Shown piece after piece: positions 44,554 through 53,317 of a stretch of 64,000 nt of DNA. A program made the position numbers and the translations under genes. The notes beneath the pieces were generated by a model. The model did no database searches, was not told the DNA's origin, and worked only from the letters and a program-made list of their open reading frames with translations. Source of the DNA: an uncultured Eubacterium sp. (GTDB taxonomy: Bacteria > Bacillota > Clostridia > Oscillospirales > Acutalibacteraceae); contig NZ_CAKTGT010000003.1 in the NCBI RefSeq assembly GCF_934561735.1, positions 1 through 64,000 of the forward strand, written 5' to 3'. How positions within the stretch are numbered: the stretch's first letter is position 1; each line of letters begins with the position of its first letter.

Positions 44554-44582
44554 ATTATATTATATCTTAACATTTGTGTCAA
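44554..44582 (-). promoter_or_regulatory. Consensus promoter of the toxin gene
   Basis: Minus strand TTGACA (44577-44582), 17-bp spacer, TATAAT (44554-44559), all matching consensus. Confidence 0.85.
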
Positions 44583-44590
44583 CACCAAAG

Positions 44591-44628
44591 ACAAGCGGCG
44601 TACTTTGTTGTACGACGGTACCGCTTGT
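44591..44628. other. Interrupted inverted repeat upstream of the toxin promoter
   Basis: ACAAGCGG-CGTAC-loop-GTACG-N6-CCGCTTGT: two stems separated by a 6-nt bulge. It has no T tract on either strand, so it does not look like a terminator. Purpose unknown; may be a repeat remnant or an operator. Confidence 0.4.
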
Positions 44629-44651
44629 GGGCAAAAAAAATTAAAAACACC

Positions 44652-44686
44652 AAAAGTGCCGCAAATTCGATGTTTGCGGCACTTTT
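44652..44686. terminator. Strong GC-rich hairpin (bidirectional)
   Basis: Perfect 14-bp stem AAAAGTGCCGCAAA (44652-44665) with TTTGCGGCACTTTT (44673-44686), 7-nt loop. It lies downstream of gpmI (minus) beyond repeat cluster 5 and probably isolates the toxin region. Confidence 0.75.
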
Positions 44687-44698
44687 CTTTAAGATTTT

Positions 44699-44892
44699 TG
44701 CGGGAGGATGTTATCCTCCCCTACGGTTTTTGTGCGGTTTGTATATTTGCGGGAGGATGGTATCCTCCCCTACGAATTTTACGGGAAGATGGTATCTTCC
44801 CCTACGGGATTATTGCAATAAAACCGTATACCTTGTAGGGGCGGATATTATCCGCCCGAGAAAAAAGAGGCGACCAAAGGTCGCCCCTACGA
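44699..44892. repeat. Palindromic intergenic repeat cluster 5
   Basis: Type B (44699-44726, 44748-44775), a variant B' GGGAAGATGGTATCTTCCC (about 44780-44806) with compensatory A-T replacement, type A (44836-44863) and type C (44866-44892). Type C ends 11 bp after the gpmI stop and reads as stem plus TCTTTTTT in the gpmI transcript. Confidence 0.88.
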
Positions 44893-44903
44893 AATTTTAA
44901 AAA

Positions 44904-46436
44904 TCATTCAATAATTGACTTACCGGTCATTTCGGCAGGCTGTGGCATATCCATAACCTTGAGCATAGTTGGAACTATATCTGAAAGTTTGCCGCCCTCA
45001 CGGAGTTTTACATCGCCGCAGTTGCAAACGATAAACGGAACCTCGTTTGTTGTATGAGCGGTGAACGGTGAGCCGTCCTCTTCTTTCATTTGGTCGGCGT
45101 TGCCGTGGTCGGCGGTAATAAAGAGAGTGCCGCCGTTATCCATAACAGCCTGATAGAGAGAGCCGACGCACTCATCAACAGCTTCAACAGCCTTAACTGC
45201 CGCATCAAACACGCCTGTGTGGCCAACCATATCGCAGTTTGCAAAGTTTACGATAACAACATCGTATTTACCCGAACGAACAGCCTCGTTGAGTTTTTCA
45301 GAAACGAGATAAGCCGACATTTCAGGTTGCAAGTCGTAGGTTGCAACTTTTGGTGACGGAATAAGAATTCTGTCTTCGCCCTCGTTAACGGCTTCAACAC
45401 CGCCGTTGAAGAAGAAAGTTACATGGGCGTATTTTTCTGTTTCGGCAATACGGAGCTGAGTCATACCGTTGTTTGCAAGATATTCGCCGAATGTATTTTT
45501 GAGTGACTGTGGCTTGAAAGCAACATCAACATTAGGCATTGTTGCATCGTACTGAGTCATACATACATAGTTAACCGGGAAATACTTTCTTTCAAATCCC
45601 GAAAAATCAGGGTCAACAAAAGTACGGGTGATTTCTCTTGCACGGTCAGGACGGAAGTTGAAGAACACAACGGAGTCGCCCTCTGTAACTCTGCCCTCAT
45701 TTTCAAGAGTAACGGTTGGAAGAATAAACTCGTCTGTAAGGTTTTTGCCGTCACCGTCTACAGTTTCGTAAGAAGCCTCGATTGCAGCAACAGGGTCTGT
45801 ATTCTTATTACCCTCGCCGAAAACAACAGCGTCATAAGCTTTTTTAACTCTGTCCCAGTTGTTATCTCTGTCCATAGCGTAGTATCTGCCCATTACAGTA
45901 GCAACCTTGCCTACGCCGATTTCGTTCATCTTTTCAATAGCTTCGGCAACATAATCCTTGCCCGATGTAGGCGGAACATCTCTGCCGTCCATAATGCAGT
46001 GAAGATAAACCTTATCCTGACCCATTCTCTTTGCAAGTTCCACAAGAGCAAAGATGTGCTTATTGTGGCTGTGAACGCCGCCGTCCGACATAAGACCCAT
46101 AAGATGAAGTGCCTTGCCTGAATCGATTGACTTTTGAACAGCGTTTTTGAGTGCTTCGTTTTCAAAGAACTCGCCGTCATCAATAGCCTTTGTAATTCTT
46201 GTAAGTTCCTGATAAACAACTCTGCCGGCGCCCATATTTGTGTGACCAACTTCAGAGTTGCCCATTTGACCGTCAGGCAAGCCTACATCCATACCCGAAG
46301 CGCCGATATAGGTGTAAGGATATTTTTCCATAAGCATATCGAGGTTAGGTTTTTTAGCCGCCGCAACAGCGTTGCCGTAATCACTCTTGTTATGGCCGAA
46401 GCCATCCATTATACAAAGAACATTAGTCTTTTTCAT
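44904..46436 (-). CDS. gpmI: 2,3-bisphosphoglycerate-independent phosphoglycerate mutase
   Basis: A 510-residue, two-manganese enzyme. Metal Asp11 in MDGFG, catalytic Ser61 in MGNSEVGHTN, and the alkaline-phosphatase-like end with TADHGNADQM. It interconverts 3- and 2-phosphoglycerate. ATG 46436 has AAGGAG 7 nt upstream; the longer ORF to 46490 lacks a site. It follows tpiA after a 260-bp repeat cluster. Confidence 0.96.
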   Translation of the reverse strand: MKKTNVLCIMDGFGHNKSDYGNAVAAAKKPNLDMLMEKYPYTYIGASGMDVGLPDGQMGNSEVGHTNMGAGRVVYQELTRITKAIDDGEFFENEALKNAVQKSIDSGKALHLMGLMSDGGVHSHNKHIFALVELAKRMGQDKVYLHCIMDGRDVPPTSGKDYVAEAIEKMNEIGVGKVATVMGRYYAMDRDNNWDRVKKAYDAVVFGEGNKNTDPVAAIEASYETVDGDGKNLTDEFILPTVTLENEGRVTEGDSVVFFNFRPDRAREITRTFVDPDFSGFERKYFPVNYVCMTQYDATMPNVDVAFKPQSLKNTFGEYLANNGMTQLRIAETEKYAHVTFFFNGGVEAVNEGEDRILIPSPKVATYDLQPEMSAYLVSEKLNEAVRSGKYDVVIVNFANCDMVGHTGVFDAAVKAVEAVDECVGSLYQAVMDNGGTLFITADHGNADQMKEEDGSPFTAHTTNEVPFIVCNCGDVKLREGGKLSDIVPTMLKVMDMPQPAEMTGKSIIE

Positions 46437-46465
46437 ATTAAATCTCCTTGGTTTGAAAATTGGGG

Positions 46466-46667
46466 CAGATAACCTCCACCCGATAGACATTTGTATATTT
46501 TGCGGGAGGATAGTATCCTCCCCTACGGATTTTGCGGGAAGATGATATCTTCCCCTACGGAATTATTGCACCCCTTGTAGGGGCGGATATTATCCGCCCA
46601 ATGGTATTTGTACATTTACGGGAGTATCCTCCCCTACGAAAAGAGGCGACCAAAGGTCGCCCCTACG
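46466..46667. repeat. Palindromic intergenic repeat cluster 6
   Basis: Type B (46502-46529), B' GGGAAGATGATATCTTCCC (46534-46559), type A (46575-46601), a shortened B (46618-46638) and C (46641-46667), with a degenerate A at 46466. It sits between tpiA and gpmI, so the glycolytic operon is interrupted by terminator-like units. Confidence 0.87.
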
Positions 46668-46696
46668 ATGAGGCGATACCGCCTGCAATAATTATC

Positions 46697-47464
46697 TTAT
46701 TTTGAAGCTGCCTTTACGATTACAGAGAAATCGTGAGCTTTGAGTGAAGCACCGCCGATAAGACCGCCGTCAACATTTTCCTTTGATGTGAGTTCATCGG
46801 CATTGCCTGCGTTCATTGAACCGCCGTACTGAATTGTTACACCCTGTGCGGCATCGTCGCCGTAAGCTTCTGCGATAGCGGCACGAACATAGCCGTTGCC
46901 CTCGTCAGCCTGGTCAGCAGTTGCCGTAACGCCTGTGCCGATTGCCCATACAGGTTCGTAAGCGATAACAACATTTTTGAGTTGTTCTGCTGTTACATTT
47001 GTAAGAGCCATCTTTGTTTGGAACTTCAAAAGAGTTTCTGTATAGCCGAGTTCTCTTTGTTCAAGAGTTTCGCCTACGCAAACGATTGGCTTGAGGCCTT
47101 TTTCAAGAGCCTTGAGTGTACGAAGGTTAACGGTTTGGTCTGTTTCGCCGAAATATGTTCTTCTTTCGCTGTGGCCGATAACAACATATTCAACACCGAG
47201 TTCGTTGAGCATATCAGCCGAAACTTCGCCTGTGAAAGCACCGCTGTCCTTAAAGTGAACATTTTCTGCACCGATTTTGATATTTGAGCCCTTTGCTGCT
47301 TCAACAGCCGCAGGAATATCTACGAAAGGTACGCAAAGTACAACTTCGCAATCTGCATCTGCAACAAGTGGTTTCATTTCGTTAATCAAAGCTGTTGTCT
47401 GTGCCGGAGTGTTATTCATCTTCCAGTTGCCGGCAATGATAGCTTTTCTCTTTGCTTTATTCAT
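46697..47464 (-). CDS. tpiA: Triosephosphate isomerase
   Basis: A 255-residue TIM barrel. Lys15 in GNWKMN, electrophile His98 in IGHSERR, base Glu170 in AYEPVWAIGTG. Interconverts dihydroxyacetone phosphate and glyceraldehyde 3-phosphate. 24 bp after pgk, likely same transcript. Confidence 0.97.
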   Translation of the reverse strand: MNKAKRKAIIAGNWKMNNTPAQTTALINEMKPLVADADCEVVLCVPFVDIPAAVEAAKGSNIKIGAENVHFKDSGAFTGEVSADMLNELGVEYVVIGHSERRTYFGETDQTVNLRTLKALEKGLKPIVCVGETLEQRELGYTETLLKFQTKMALTNVTAEQLKNVVIAYEPVWAIGTGVTATADQADEGNGYVRAAIAEAYGDDAAQGVTIQYGGSMNAGNADELTSKENVDGGLIGGASLKAHDFSVIVKAASK

Positions 47465-47488
47465 TATAATTACCTCTTTTGTATTAAA

Positions 47489-48688
47489 TTAGTCTTTATC
47501 CTGAAGAGCAGCGATACCCGGAAGTTCCTTACCTTCAAGGAATTCAAGTGAAGCACCGCCGCCTGTTGAAATGTGGCTCATTTTGTCTGCAAAGCCAAGT
47601 TTTGTAACAGCTGCAACAGAGTCACCGCCGCCGATGATTGATACTGCACCTGATTCTGCAACAGCGTTTGCTACTGCGATTGTACCTGCTGCAAAGTTAT
47701 CCCATTCGGATACGCCCATAGGACCGTTCCAAATTACTGTACCTGCACCCTTGATAGCGTCAACGAAAACTTCCATTGACTTAGGACCGATATCAAGACC
47801 CATCCAACCGTCAGGGATTTCATCGGAACTTACGATTTTAGCTTCTGTATCTGCGGCATATTCCTTACCAACCTTGTTATCAACAGGGATAAGGAACTTA
47901 ACGCCCTTTGCCTCTGCGTCAGCCATCATTTGACCTGCTTTTTCAACCCAGTCAGCCTCAAGAAGAGAATCACCGATTGAGTGGCCGAGATACTTCATAA
48001 ATGTATAAGCCATACCGCCGCCGATGATGATAGTATCGCACTTGTCGATGAGGTTTGAAATTACACCGATTTTATCCGATACCTTTGCACCGCCGAGGAT
48101 TGCAACGAGTGGTCTCTTTGGATTTGCAAGAGCACCGCCCATAAACTTGATTTCCTTTTGGATGAGGAAACCGCAAACAGCAGGAAGATAAGCCGCAACG
48201 CCTGTTGTTGAGCAGTGTGCTCTGTGAGCTGTGCCGAATGCGTCGTTAACAAAGATGTCTGCAAGAGAAGCAAGTTCCTTTGAGAAGTTCTCTTCGTTCT
48301 TTGTTTCTTCTTTTCTGTATCTTACATTTTCAAGAAGCATAACTTCGCCGTCTTTAAGTTCAGCGGCAAGCTTCTTTGCATTTTCGCCTACTACTTCAGG
48401 ATCTTCTGCAAGTTTAACCTCTGTGCCGAGGTACTCGGAAAGTTTCTTTGCAACAGGAGCAAGGCTGAATTCAGGCTTATATTCTCCCTTAGGTCTGCCA
48501 AGGTGTGAGCAAAGGATAACCTTTGCACCGTGTTCCATCAAATACTTAATTGTAGGCAAAGCCGCTACAATTCTTTTATCATTTGTGATTTCGCCGTCCA
48601 TAAGAGGAACATTGAAGTCGCAACGGGCAAGAACTCTTTTGCCCTTTACATCAATATCTTCGATAGTCTTTTTGTTAAGTGCTTCCAT
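47489..48688 (-). CDS. pgk: Phosphoglycerate kinase
   Basis: A 399-residue enzyme. The N-terminal domain has DFNVPL and GRPKG; the C-terminal nucleotide domain has GGAKVSDK, GGGMAYTF, WNGPMGVSEW and GGGDSVAAV. ATP-producing step of glycolysis. ATG 48688 follows AAAGGAG. It is first in the pgk-tpi-gpmI series with a consensus promoter. Confidence 0.97.
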   Translation of the reverse strand: MEALNKKTIEDIDVKGKRVLARCDFNVPLMDGEITNDKRIVAALPTIKYLMEHGAKVILCSHLGRPKGEYKPEFSLAPVAKKLSEYLGTEVKLAEDPEVVGENAKKLAAELKDGEVMLLENVRYRKEETKNEENFSKELASLADIFVNDAFGTAHRAHCSTTGVAAYLPAVCGFLIQKEIKFMGGALANPKRPLVAILGGAKVSDKIGVISNLIDKCDTIIIGGGMAYTFMKYLGHSIGDSLLEADWVEKAGQMMADAEAKGVKFLIPVDNKVGKEYAADTEAKIVSSDEIPDGWMGLDIGPKSMEVFVDAIKGAGTVIWNGPMGVSEWDNFAAGTIAVANAVAESGAVSIIGGGDSVAAVTKLGFADKMSHISTGGGASLEFLEGKELPGIAALQDKD

Positions 48689-48722
48689 GATTTTATCTCC
48701 TTTATGAATTTTTAACAATAGT

Positions 48723-48751
48723 ATTATACAGTATCTTTATTGATAAATCAA
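48723..48751 (-). promoter_or_regulatory. Promoter of the pgk operon
   Basis: Minus strand TTGATT (48746-48751), 17-bp spacer, TATAAT (48723-48728), 35 bp before the start codon. Confidence 0.8.
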
Positions 48752-48764
48752 TAATAAATGTTAA

Positions 48765-49706
48765 TTATTTAACAAATTCTGTTGTAACCTTTACAATGTT
48801 TTCTGCCGAAAGGCCAAACTGCTTGAGAAGATCCTTTGCAGGGCCCGAATGGCCGAACTCATCATTTACGCCGATACGCTTAACCGGAGTAGGGCATTTT
48901 TCCGAAAGGCAAGAGCATACAGCTTCGCCCAAACCGCCGATAATATTGTGTTCTTCAACGGTTACAACCTTGCCTGTTTTCTTTGCCGAGGCAACAATGA
49001 GTTCCTCATCAAGAGGCTTAATAGTTGCAATGTTAATGATTTCGGCATCTATTCCCTGCTCTGCGAGAGTCTTGCCCGCTTCAACAGCTTCGGCAGCCAT
49101 AAGACCGTTTGCAACGATTGTTACATCCTTGCCCTCTTTAATAATCTCACCCTTGCCGATTTCAAACTTATAGCTGTCATCGTGGAATACAGGAACGGCA
49201 AGTCTGCCGAATCTCAAATATACAGGACCTTCGTATTCATAAGCAGCCTTAACAGCCTGCTTTGCTTCAACATCATCCGCCGGACAAATAACAACCATGC
49301 CCGGAATTGAACGCATAAGTGCAAAATCTTCACAGCACTGATGGCTTGCACCGTCCTCACCTACGGAAATACCGGCGTGAGTTGCACCGATTTTTACATT
49401 AAGATGCGGATAACCGATTGAGTTGCGAACCTGCTCAAAAGCTCTGCCTGCCGCAAACATTGCAAATGATGAAGCAAACGGAACAAGTCCCATAGTGCTC
49501 ATACCTGCTGCGGCACAAATCATATTTGCTTCTGCGATACCGCAATCAAAATGTCTGTCGGGATAATCCTTTTTGAAAATGCCGGTTTTTGTTGCAGCCG
49601 CAAGGTCGGCGTCAAGAACAACGAGTTTATCTGCTCCGCTTGCCGCAAGTTCTTTAAGTGCGTTACCGTAGCTGTCACGGGTAGCAATACATTTTACTTC
49701 GCTCAT
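48765..49706 (-). CDS. Transketolase, C-terminal subunit
   Basis: A 313-residue half-transketolase: pyrimidine-binding domain (GNALKELAASGADKLVVLDADL ... DGASHQCCEDFALMRSIPGM) and C-terminal transketolase domain (VTIVANGLMAAEAVEAG). Pairs with the N-terminal subunit 2 bp upstream to form the TPP enzyme of the pentose-phosphate pathway. Split transketolases are usual in Clostridia. Followed by the pgk promoter. Confidence 0.95.
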   Translation of the reverse strand: MSEVKCIATRDSYGNALKELAASGADKLVVLDADLAAATKTGIFKKDYPDRHFDCGIAEANMICAAAGMSTMGLVPFASSFAMFAAGRAFEQVRNSIGYPHLNVKIGATHAGISVGEDGASHQCCEDFALMRSIPGMVVICPADDVEAKQAVKAAYEYEGPVYLRFGRLAVPVFHDDSYKFEIGKGEIIKEGKDVTIVANGLMAAEAVEAGKTLAEQGIDAEIINIATIKPLDEELIVASAKKTGKVVTVEEHNIIGGLGEAVCSCLSEKCPTPVKRIGVNDEFGHSGPAKDLLKQFGLSAENIVKVTTEFVK

Positions 49707-49708
49707 AC

Positions 49709-50548
49709 TTACGCCTCCAATTCTGCAAGCTTGGCATTAAGTTCTGCCATAGCAATGTTATATTCTTCTTCGTTAGGAGCTTTGCCGTGCCATCCGACTT
49801 GATTTTCCATATAAGAAACGCCCTTGCCCTTTACAGTGTTCATAATAATTGCAAAAGGCTTTCTTGACTTATGGAAAGCATCAAAAGCTTTTTCGATTTC
49901 GTCAAAATCATTGCCGTCGATAGTGATAACATCAAAGCCGAAAGCCTTAACTTTTTCGTCGATAGGCTCTGCAGACATAACCTCACTGCAAGGACCGTCA
50001 ATCTGAAGACCGTTGCAGTCGATGATAATGCAAAGATTGTCAAGCTTGTATTGGTTAGCAAACATCATTGCCTCCCAAACCTGACCTTCTTCGATTTCAC
50101 CGTCACCCAAAACAGAGTAAATATTTACATCCTTGCCGAGATACTTTGCACCCTTTGCCATACCGACAGCAACGCTGATGCCCTGACCGAGAGAGCCCGT
50201 GCTCATATCAACACCCGGAACGGTATTCATATTAGGGTGACCCTGAAGATAAGAATCAATGTGACGAAGTGTTTTCAAATCCTCAACCGGGAAAAATCCC
50301 TTGTATGCAAGAGCAGCATACAAACCCGGTGCACAATGGCCCTTTGAAAGAACAAGTCTGTCCCTATCGTCCCACTTAGGGTTCTTAGGGTCTACTCTCA
50401 TTTCCTTTTCATAAAGATAAGCAAAAACATCTGCCGCAGAAAGCGAGCCGCCCGGATGTCCTGCTTTTGCATTATAAGTACCCTCAATTATGCCCATACG
50501 AATTTTTGTGGCATAAATCTCAAGTTCTTTTTTACATAATGAATCCAT
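49709..50548 (-). CDS. Transketolase, N-terminal subunit
   Basis: A 279-residue TPP-binding half. HPGGSLSAADVFAYL, DRLVLSKGHCAPGLYAAL, the TPP motif LGDGEIEEGQVWEAMMFAN and MENQVGWHGKAPN are visible. Binds thiamine diphosphate with its partner downstream (2-bp gap). Has its own promoter; ATG after AAGGAG. Confidence 0.95.
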   Translation of the reverse strand: MDSLCKKELEIYATKIRMGIIEGTYNAKAGHPGGSLSAADVFAYLYEKEMRVDPKNPKWDDRDRLVLSKGHCAPGLYAALAYKGFFPVEDLKTLRHIDSYLQGHPNMNTVPGVDMSTGSLGQGISVAVGMAKGAKYLGKDVNIYSVLGDGEIEEGQVWEAMMFANQYKLDNLCIIIDCNGLQIDGPCSEVMSAEPIDEKVKAFGFDVITIDGNDFDEIEKAFDAFHKSRKPFAIIMNTVKGKGVSYMENQVGWHGKAPNEEEYNIAMAELNAKLAELEA

Positions 50549-50584
50549 AAAAAAGCTCCTTTAAAAATCTTTATTATCGTTTTT

Positions 50585-50613
50585 ATTGTACCAAATTACA
50601 ACCGAATGTGCAA
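50585..50613 (-). promoter_or_regulatory. Promoter of the split transketolase genes
   Basis: Minus strand TTGCAC (50608-50613), 17-bp spacer, TACAAT (50585-50590). Confidence 0.6.
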
Positions 50614-50682
50614 GAAAAACTTATCGTATTATATATGTAAACTTACACAGTAAAACAGTATTCAATTTGTACAAATATAGCA

Positions 50683-50711
50683 TTGATTTACAGTCTTAAT
50701 ATGTGTATAAT
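50683..50711 (+). promoter_or_regulatory. Promoter of the membrane-glycosyltransferase pair
   Basis: TTGATT (50683-50688), 17-bp spacer, TATAAT (50706-50711); AAAGGAG and ATG 50742 follow. Confidence 0.7.
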
Positions 50712-50741
50712 TAACATTAAGAGTATTACAAAGGAGAAAAT

Positions 50742-52313
50742 ATGGAAAAGACAAGTGCAACAAACGATAAAAAGTTGACCGACAGAATAATAAAAATAAT
50801 AACGGCAGTTATATCGGTATTGCCTTTTTTATCATTATTTATGGCAAGGTGGTCAACTGACAACGATACCTATTGGATTATCAAAACAGGTGAATACATC
50901 TGCAACAACGGAATTCCTACAAAAGACTTTTTGACTTTTCACACCGATATGGACCTTGTTGTTCAACAATGGTTGTCGGATATAATATATTACAAGCTGT
51001 ACAGCCTTATGGGATTTTTCGGTCCTATGCTCCTCGTGCTTATAATGTATTGCGTATTTATAGTTTTGTTCAAAAAGCTGTGCCTGCAAATATCAAACAA
51101 GCCGATTGTGGCAAGTTTTGCAACATTTGCCGCCGCTCTTGCAATGGGTGACTTTTTTGTTACAAGACCTCAGATTTTTACATATTCACTAATTCTCATT
51201 GAACTTATTTGCCTTGAAAAATTCGTAAAAAACAACAATTGGAAGCACTTGATACCTCTTCCGATTTTATCAGTACTTGTGGTTAATCTGCACGCCTCAA
51301 TGTGGACAATGCTGTTTATAGTGTTGTTGCCGTATATGGCAAACGCTTTGCCTATAAAAATCAAAGGCAAATCAATCGCCTGCTGCAAGCTGATGCCGCT
51401 CATAATTGTTGCAATAATAATGGCTGTGTTCGGGCTTATAACTCCATACGGAATAAAAGGTCTTTCATTCTTATTCACAACCTCAATCGGCGACAAGGTA
51501 AACAGCTCCATAGGTGAACTTCAGCCGCTTACATTTTCACTTGATTTTTCATCTGTTTCCGACTTCTTTGAGCTTGGTGTAATCCTTGCAATTTACCTTT
51601 TCTACAAAAAAGGTAAAACAAATTTAAGATATGTTTTGCTGACTGTCGGAACCGCTTTAATGATGATGATGTACATCAAGCTTATACCGTATTTTATAAT
51701 CTGTGCAATTCCGTCAACACTTAAATATATTGACAATGTTGATTTTCGTGCAATATTCAAAAAAATGATACAAAAAGACCGGGAAAATCAAAAGACGGAA
51801 AGTAATCAAAACTCCAAAGGTCTTATTAAAATAACCGTTGCTTTAATAATTGTATTTTGTGTAGGCATTATCGGAATACTTGCAAACAGCTTTTACAAGC
51901 AGGCTTCAACTTACATAAAGTATGACGGCGGAAACAAAACAACAATAGCCTTGGACAAAACAATAGACAAAATGCAGGAGGACATTGACAAAAACAATGT
52001 TAAGGATTTAAGGCTATACAACGGCTTTAACACCGGCGGATACCTTGAATTCAAAGGATATACTACCTACATTGATGCCCGTGCGGATTCGTTTGTTAAA
52101 GAAGCAAATCACGAATACGATTACTTAACGGAATATATGAAGATGTCAAACGGCAAAAAGAATTACAAAAAAGTATTTAACAAATACGGCTTTAACTATG
52201 CCATTATTGATAAATCATCCGAAAAGCCGATATATATTAATCTTATCAACGATGACGATTATCAATTAATATACAAAAACAAATATTATGCCGCATTTAA
52301 AAAAATAAAATAA
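50742..52313 (+). CDS. Polytopic membrane protein, probably GT-C-like glycosyltransferase
   Basis: A 523-residue protein with about ten membrane helices and an extracytoplasmic C-terminal domain of about 130 residues (from about 400). The first loop (WSTDNDTYWIIKTGEYICNN) with acidic residues, and WLSDIIYYKL, fit the GT-C membrane glycosyltransferase form that uses lipid-linked sugars. The next gene is a dolichol-phosphate-mannose-synthase-like enzyme that would make such a donor. Activity inferred from architecture and neighbour. Confidence 0.65.
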   Translation: MEKTSATNDKKLTDRIIKIITAVISVLPFLSLFMARWSTDNDTYWIIKTGEYICNNGIPTKDFLTFHTDMDLVVQQWLSDIIYYKLYSLMGFFGPMLLVLIMYCVFIVLFKKLCLQISNKPIVASFATFAAALAMGDFFVTRPQIFTYSLILIELICLEKFVKNNNWKHLIPLPILSVLVVNLHASMWTMLFIVLLPYMANALPIKIKGKSIACCKLMPLIIVAIIMAVFGLITPYGIKGLSFLFTTSIGDKVNSSIGELQPLTFSLDFSSVSDFFELGVILAIYLFYKKGKTNLRYVLLTVGTALMMMMYIKLIPYFIICAIPSTLKYIDNVDFRAIFKKMIQKDRENQKTESNQNSKGLIKITVALIIVFCVGIIGILANSFYKQASTYIKYDGGNKTTIALDKTIDKMQEDIDKNNVKDLRLYNGFNTGGYLEFKGYTTYIDARADSFVKEANHEYDYLTEYMKMSNGKKNYKKVFNKYGFNYAIIDKSSEKPIYINLINDDDYQLIYKNKYYAAFKKIK

Positions 52314-52329
52314 AATTAGGAAGTAAACA

Positions 52330-53262
52330 ATGAAAACAGCAGTATTAATTCCATGCTACAACGAAGCAAAAACAATAGAAAAAGTAATCAAAGATTTTCA
52401 AGAGCATTTACCGCATGCCGAAATCTTTGTTTACGACAACAACTCAACCGACGGCACATATGAGATTGCAAAAAAAGCCGGTGCAACCGTAAAAAAAGAA
52501 GTTCGCCAAGGCAAAGGCAATGTTGTACGCTCAATGTTCAGAGATATAGACGCAGACTGCTATATTATGGCAGACGGTGACAACACATATCCGGCAAAAT
52601 TTGCACCCGTGCTTGAAAAAGAAGTACTTGAAGGCAGAGCCGATATGGCGGTCGGTGACAGACTCAGTTCTACATATTTTGAAATGAACAAACGCCGCTT
52701 TCACAACTTCGGAAATGTGCTTGTAAAGGATATGATTAACTTTCTTTTTCATTCAAAAATCAACGATGTTATGACAGGTGCAAGGGCATTCAGCCGTGAT
52801 TTTGCAAAATCATTTCCTGTTTTATGCAAAGGTTTTGAAATTGAAACGGAAATGACCATCTTTGCACTTGACAACAACTTTAAAATAGTTGAAATACCTA
52901 TTGATTACCAAGACCGTGAGGAAGGAAGCGAGAGCAAACTCAATACATATTCCGACGGCTTTAAGGTGCTCAAAACCATCGGAATGCTGTTCAGAGATAC
53001 CAAACCACTTTCGTTTTTCTCGATTATAGCCGCTATACTTATGGCGGTGGCGATTGCATTTTTTATCCCGGTATTTATTGAATATATTGAAACGGGATTG
53101 GTACCGAGAATTCCGACATTCCTCGCTTCCGTTACATTCGGTATTGTATCGGGAATGAACTTCTTTGCAGGCGTTGTACTTTCGGTTCTCCGCAAACAGC
53201 ACAGACAAGTATTTGAAACGAATCTCAACATAATCAGAATGCTTGACAAAAACGACAAGTAA
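52330..53262 (+). CDS. Polyprenyl-phosphate glycosyltransferase (GT2, DPM1-like)
   Basis: A 310-residue protein. The GT2 domain begins TAVLIPCYNEAKTIEKVIKD, with DNNSTDGT and the MADGDNTYP Asp-x-Asp region, then two C-terminal membrane helices (about 232-280). Typical of enzymes that transfer a sugar to undecaprenyl phosphate, feeding the GT-C protein upstream (16-bp gap). Site is AGGAAG. Confidence 0.85.
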   Translation: MKTAVLIPCYNEAKTIEKVIKDFQEHLPHAEIFVYDNNSTDGTYEIAKKAGATVKKEVRQGKGNVVRSMFRDIDADCYIMADGDNTYPAKFAPVLEKEVLEGRADMAVGDRLSSTYFEMNKRRFHNFGNVLVKDMINFLFHSKINDVMTGARAFSRDFAKSFPVLCKGFEIETEMTIFALDNNFKIVEIPIDYQDREEGSESKLNTYSDGFKVLKTIGMLFRDTKPLSFFSIIAAILMAVAIAFFIPVFIEYIETGLVPRIPTFLASVTFGIVSGMNFFAGVVLSVLRKQHRQVFETNLNIIRMLDKNDK

Positions 53263-53275
53263 AACTCCAAATAAT

Positions 53276-53312
53276 AAAGTCAGTCCTCAAAAGATTCAAA
53301 AGGGCTGACTTT
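53276..53312. terminator. Terminator of the glycosyltransferase pair
   Basis: AAAGTCAGTCC (53276-53286) pairs with GGGCTGACTTT (53302-53312), T6 tail. Also lies at the end of the convergent TVP38-type gene. Confidence 0.8.
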
Positions 53313-53317
53313 TTTAT

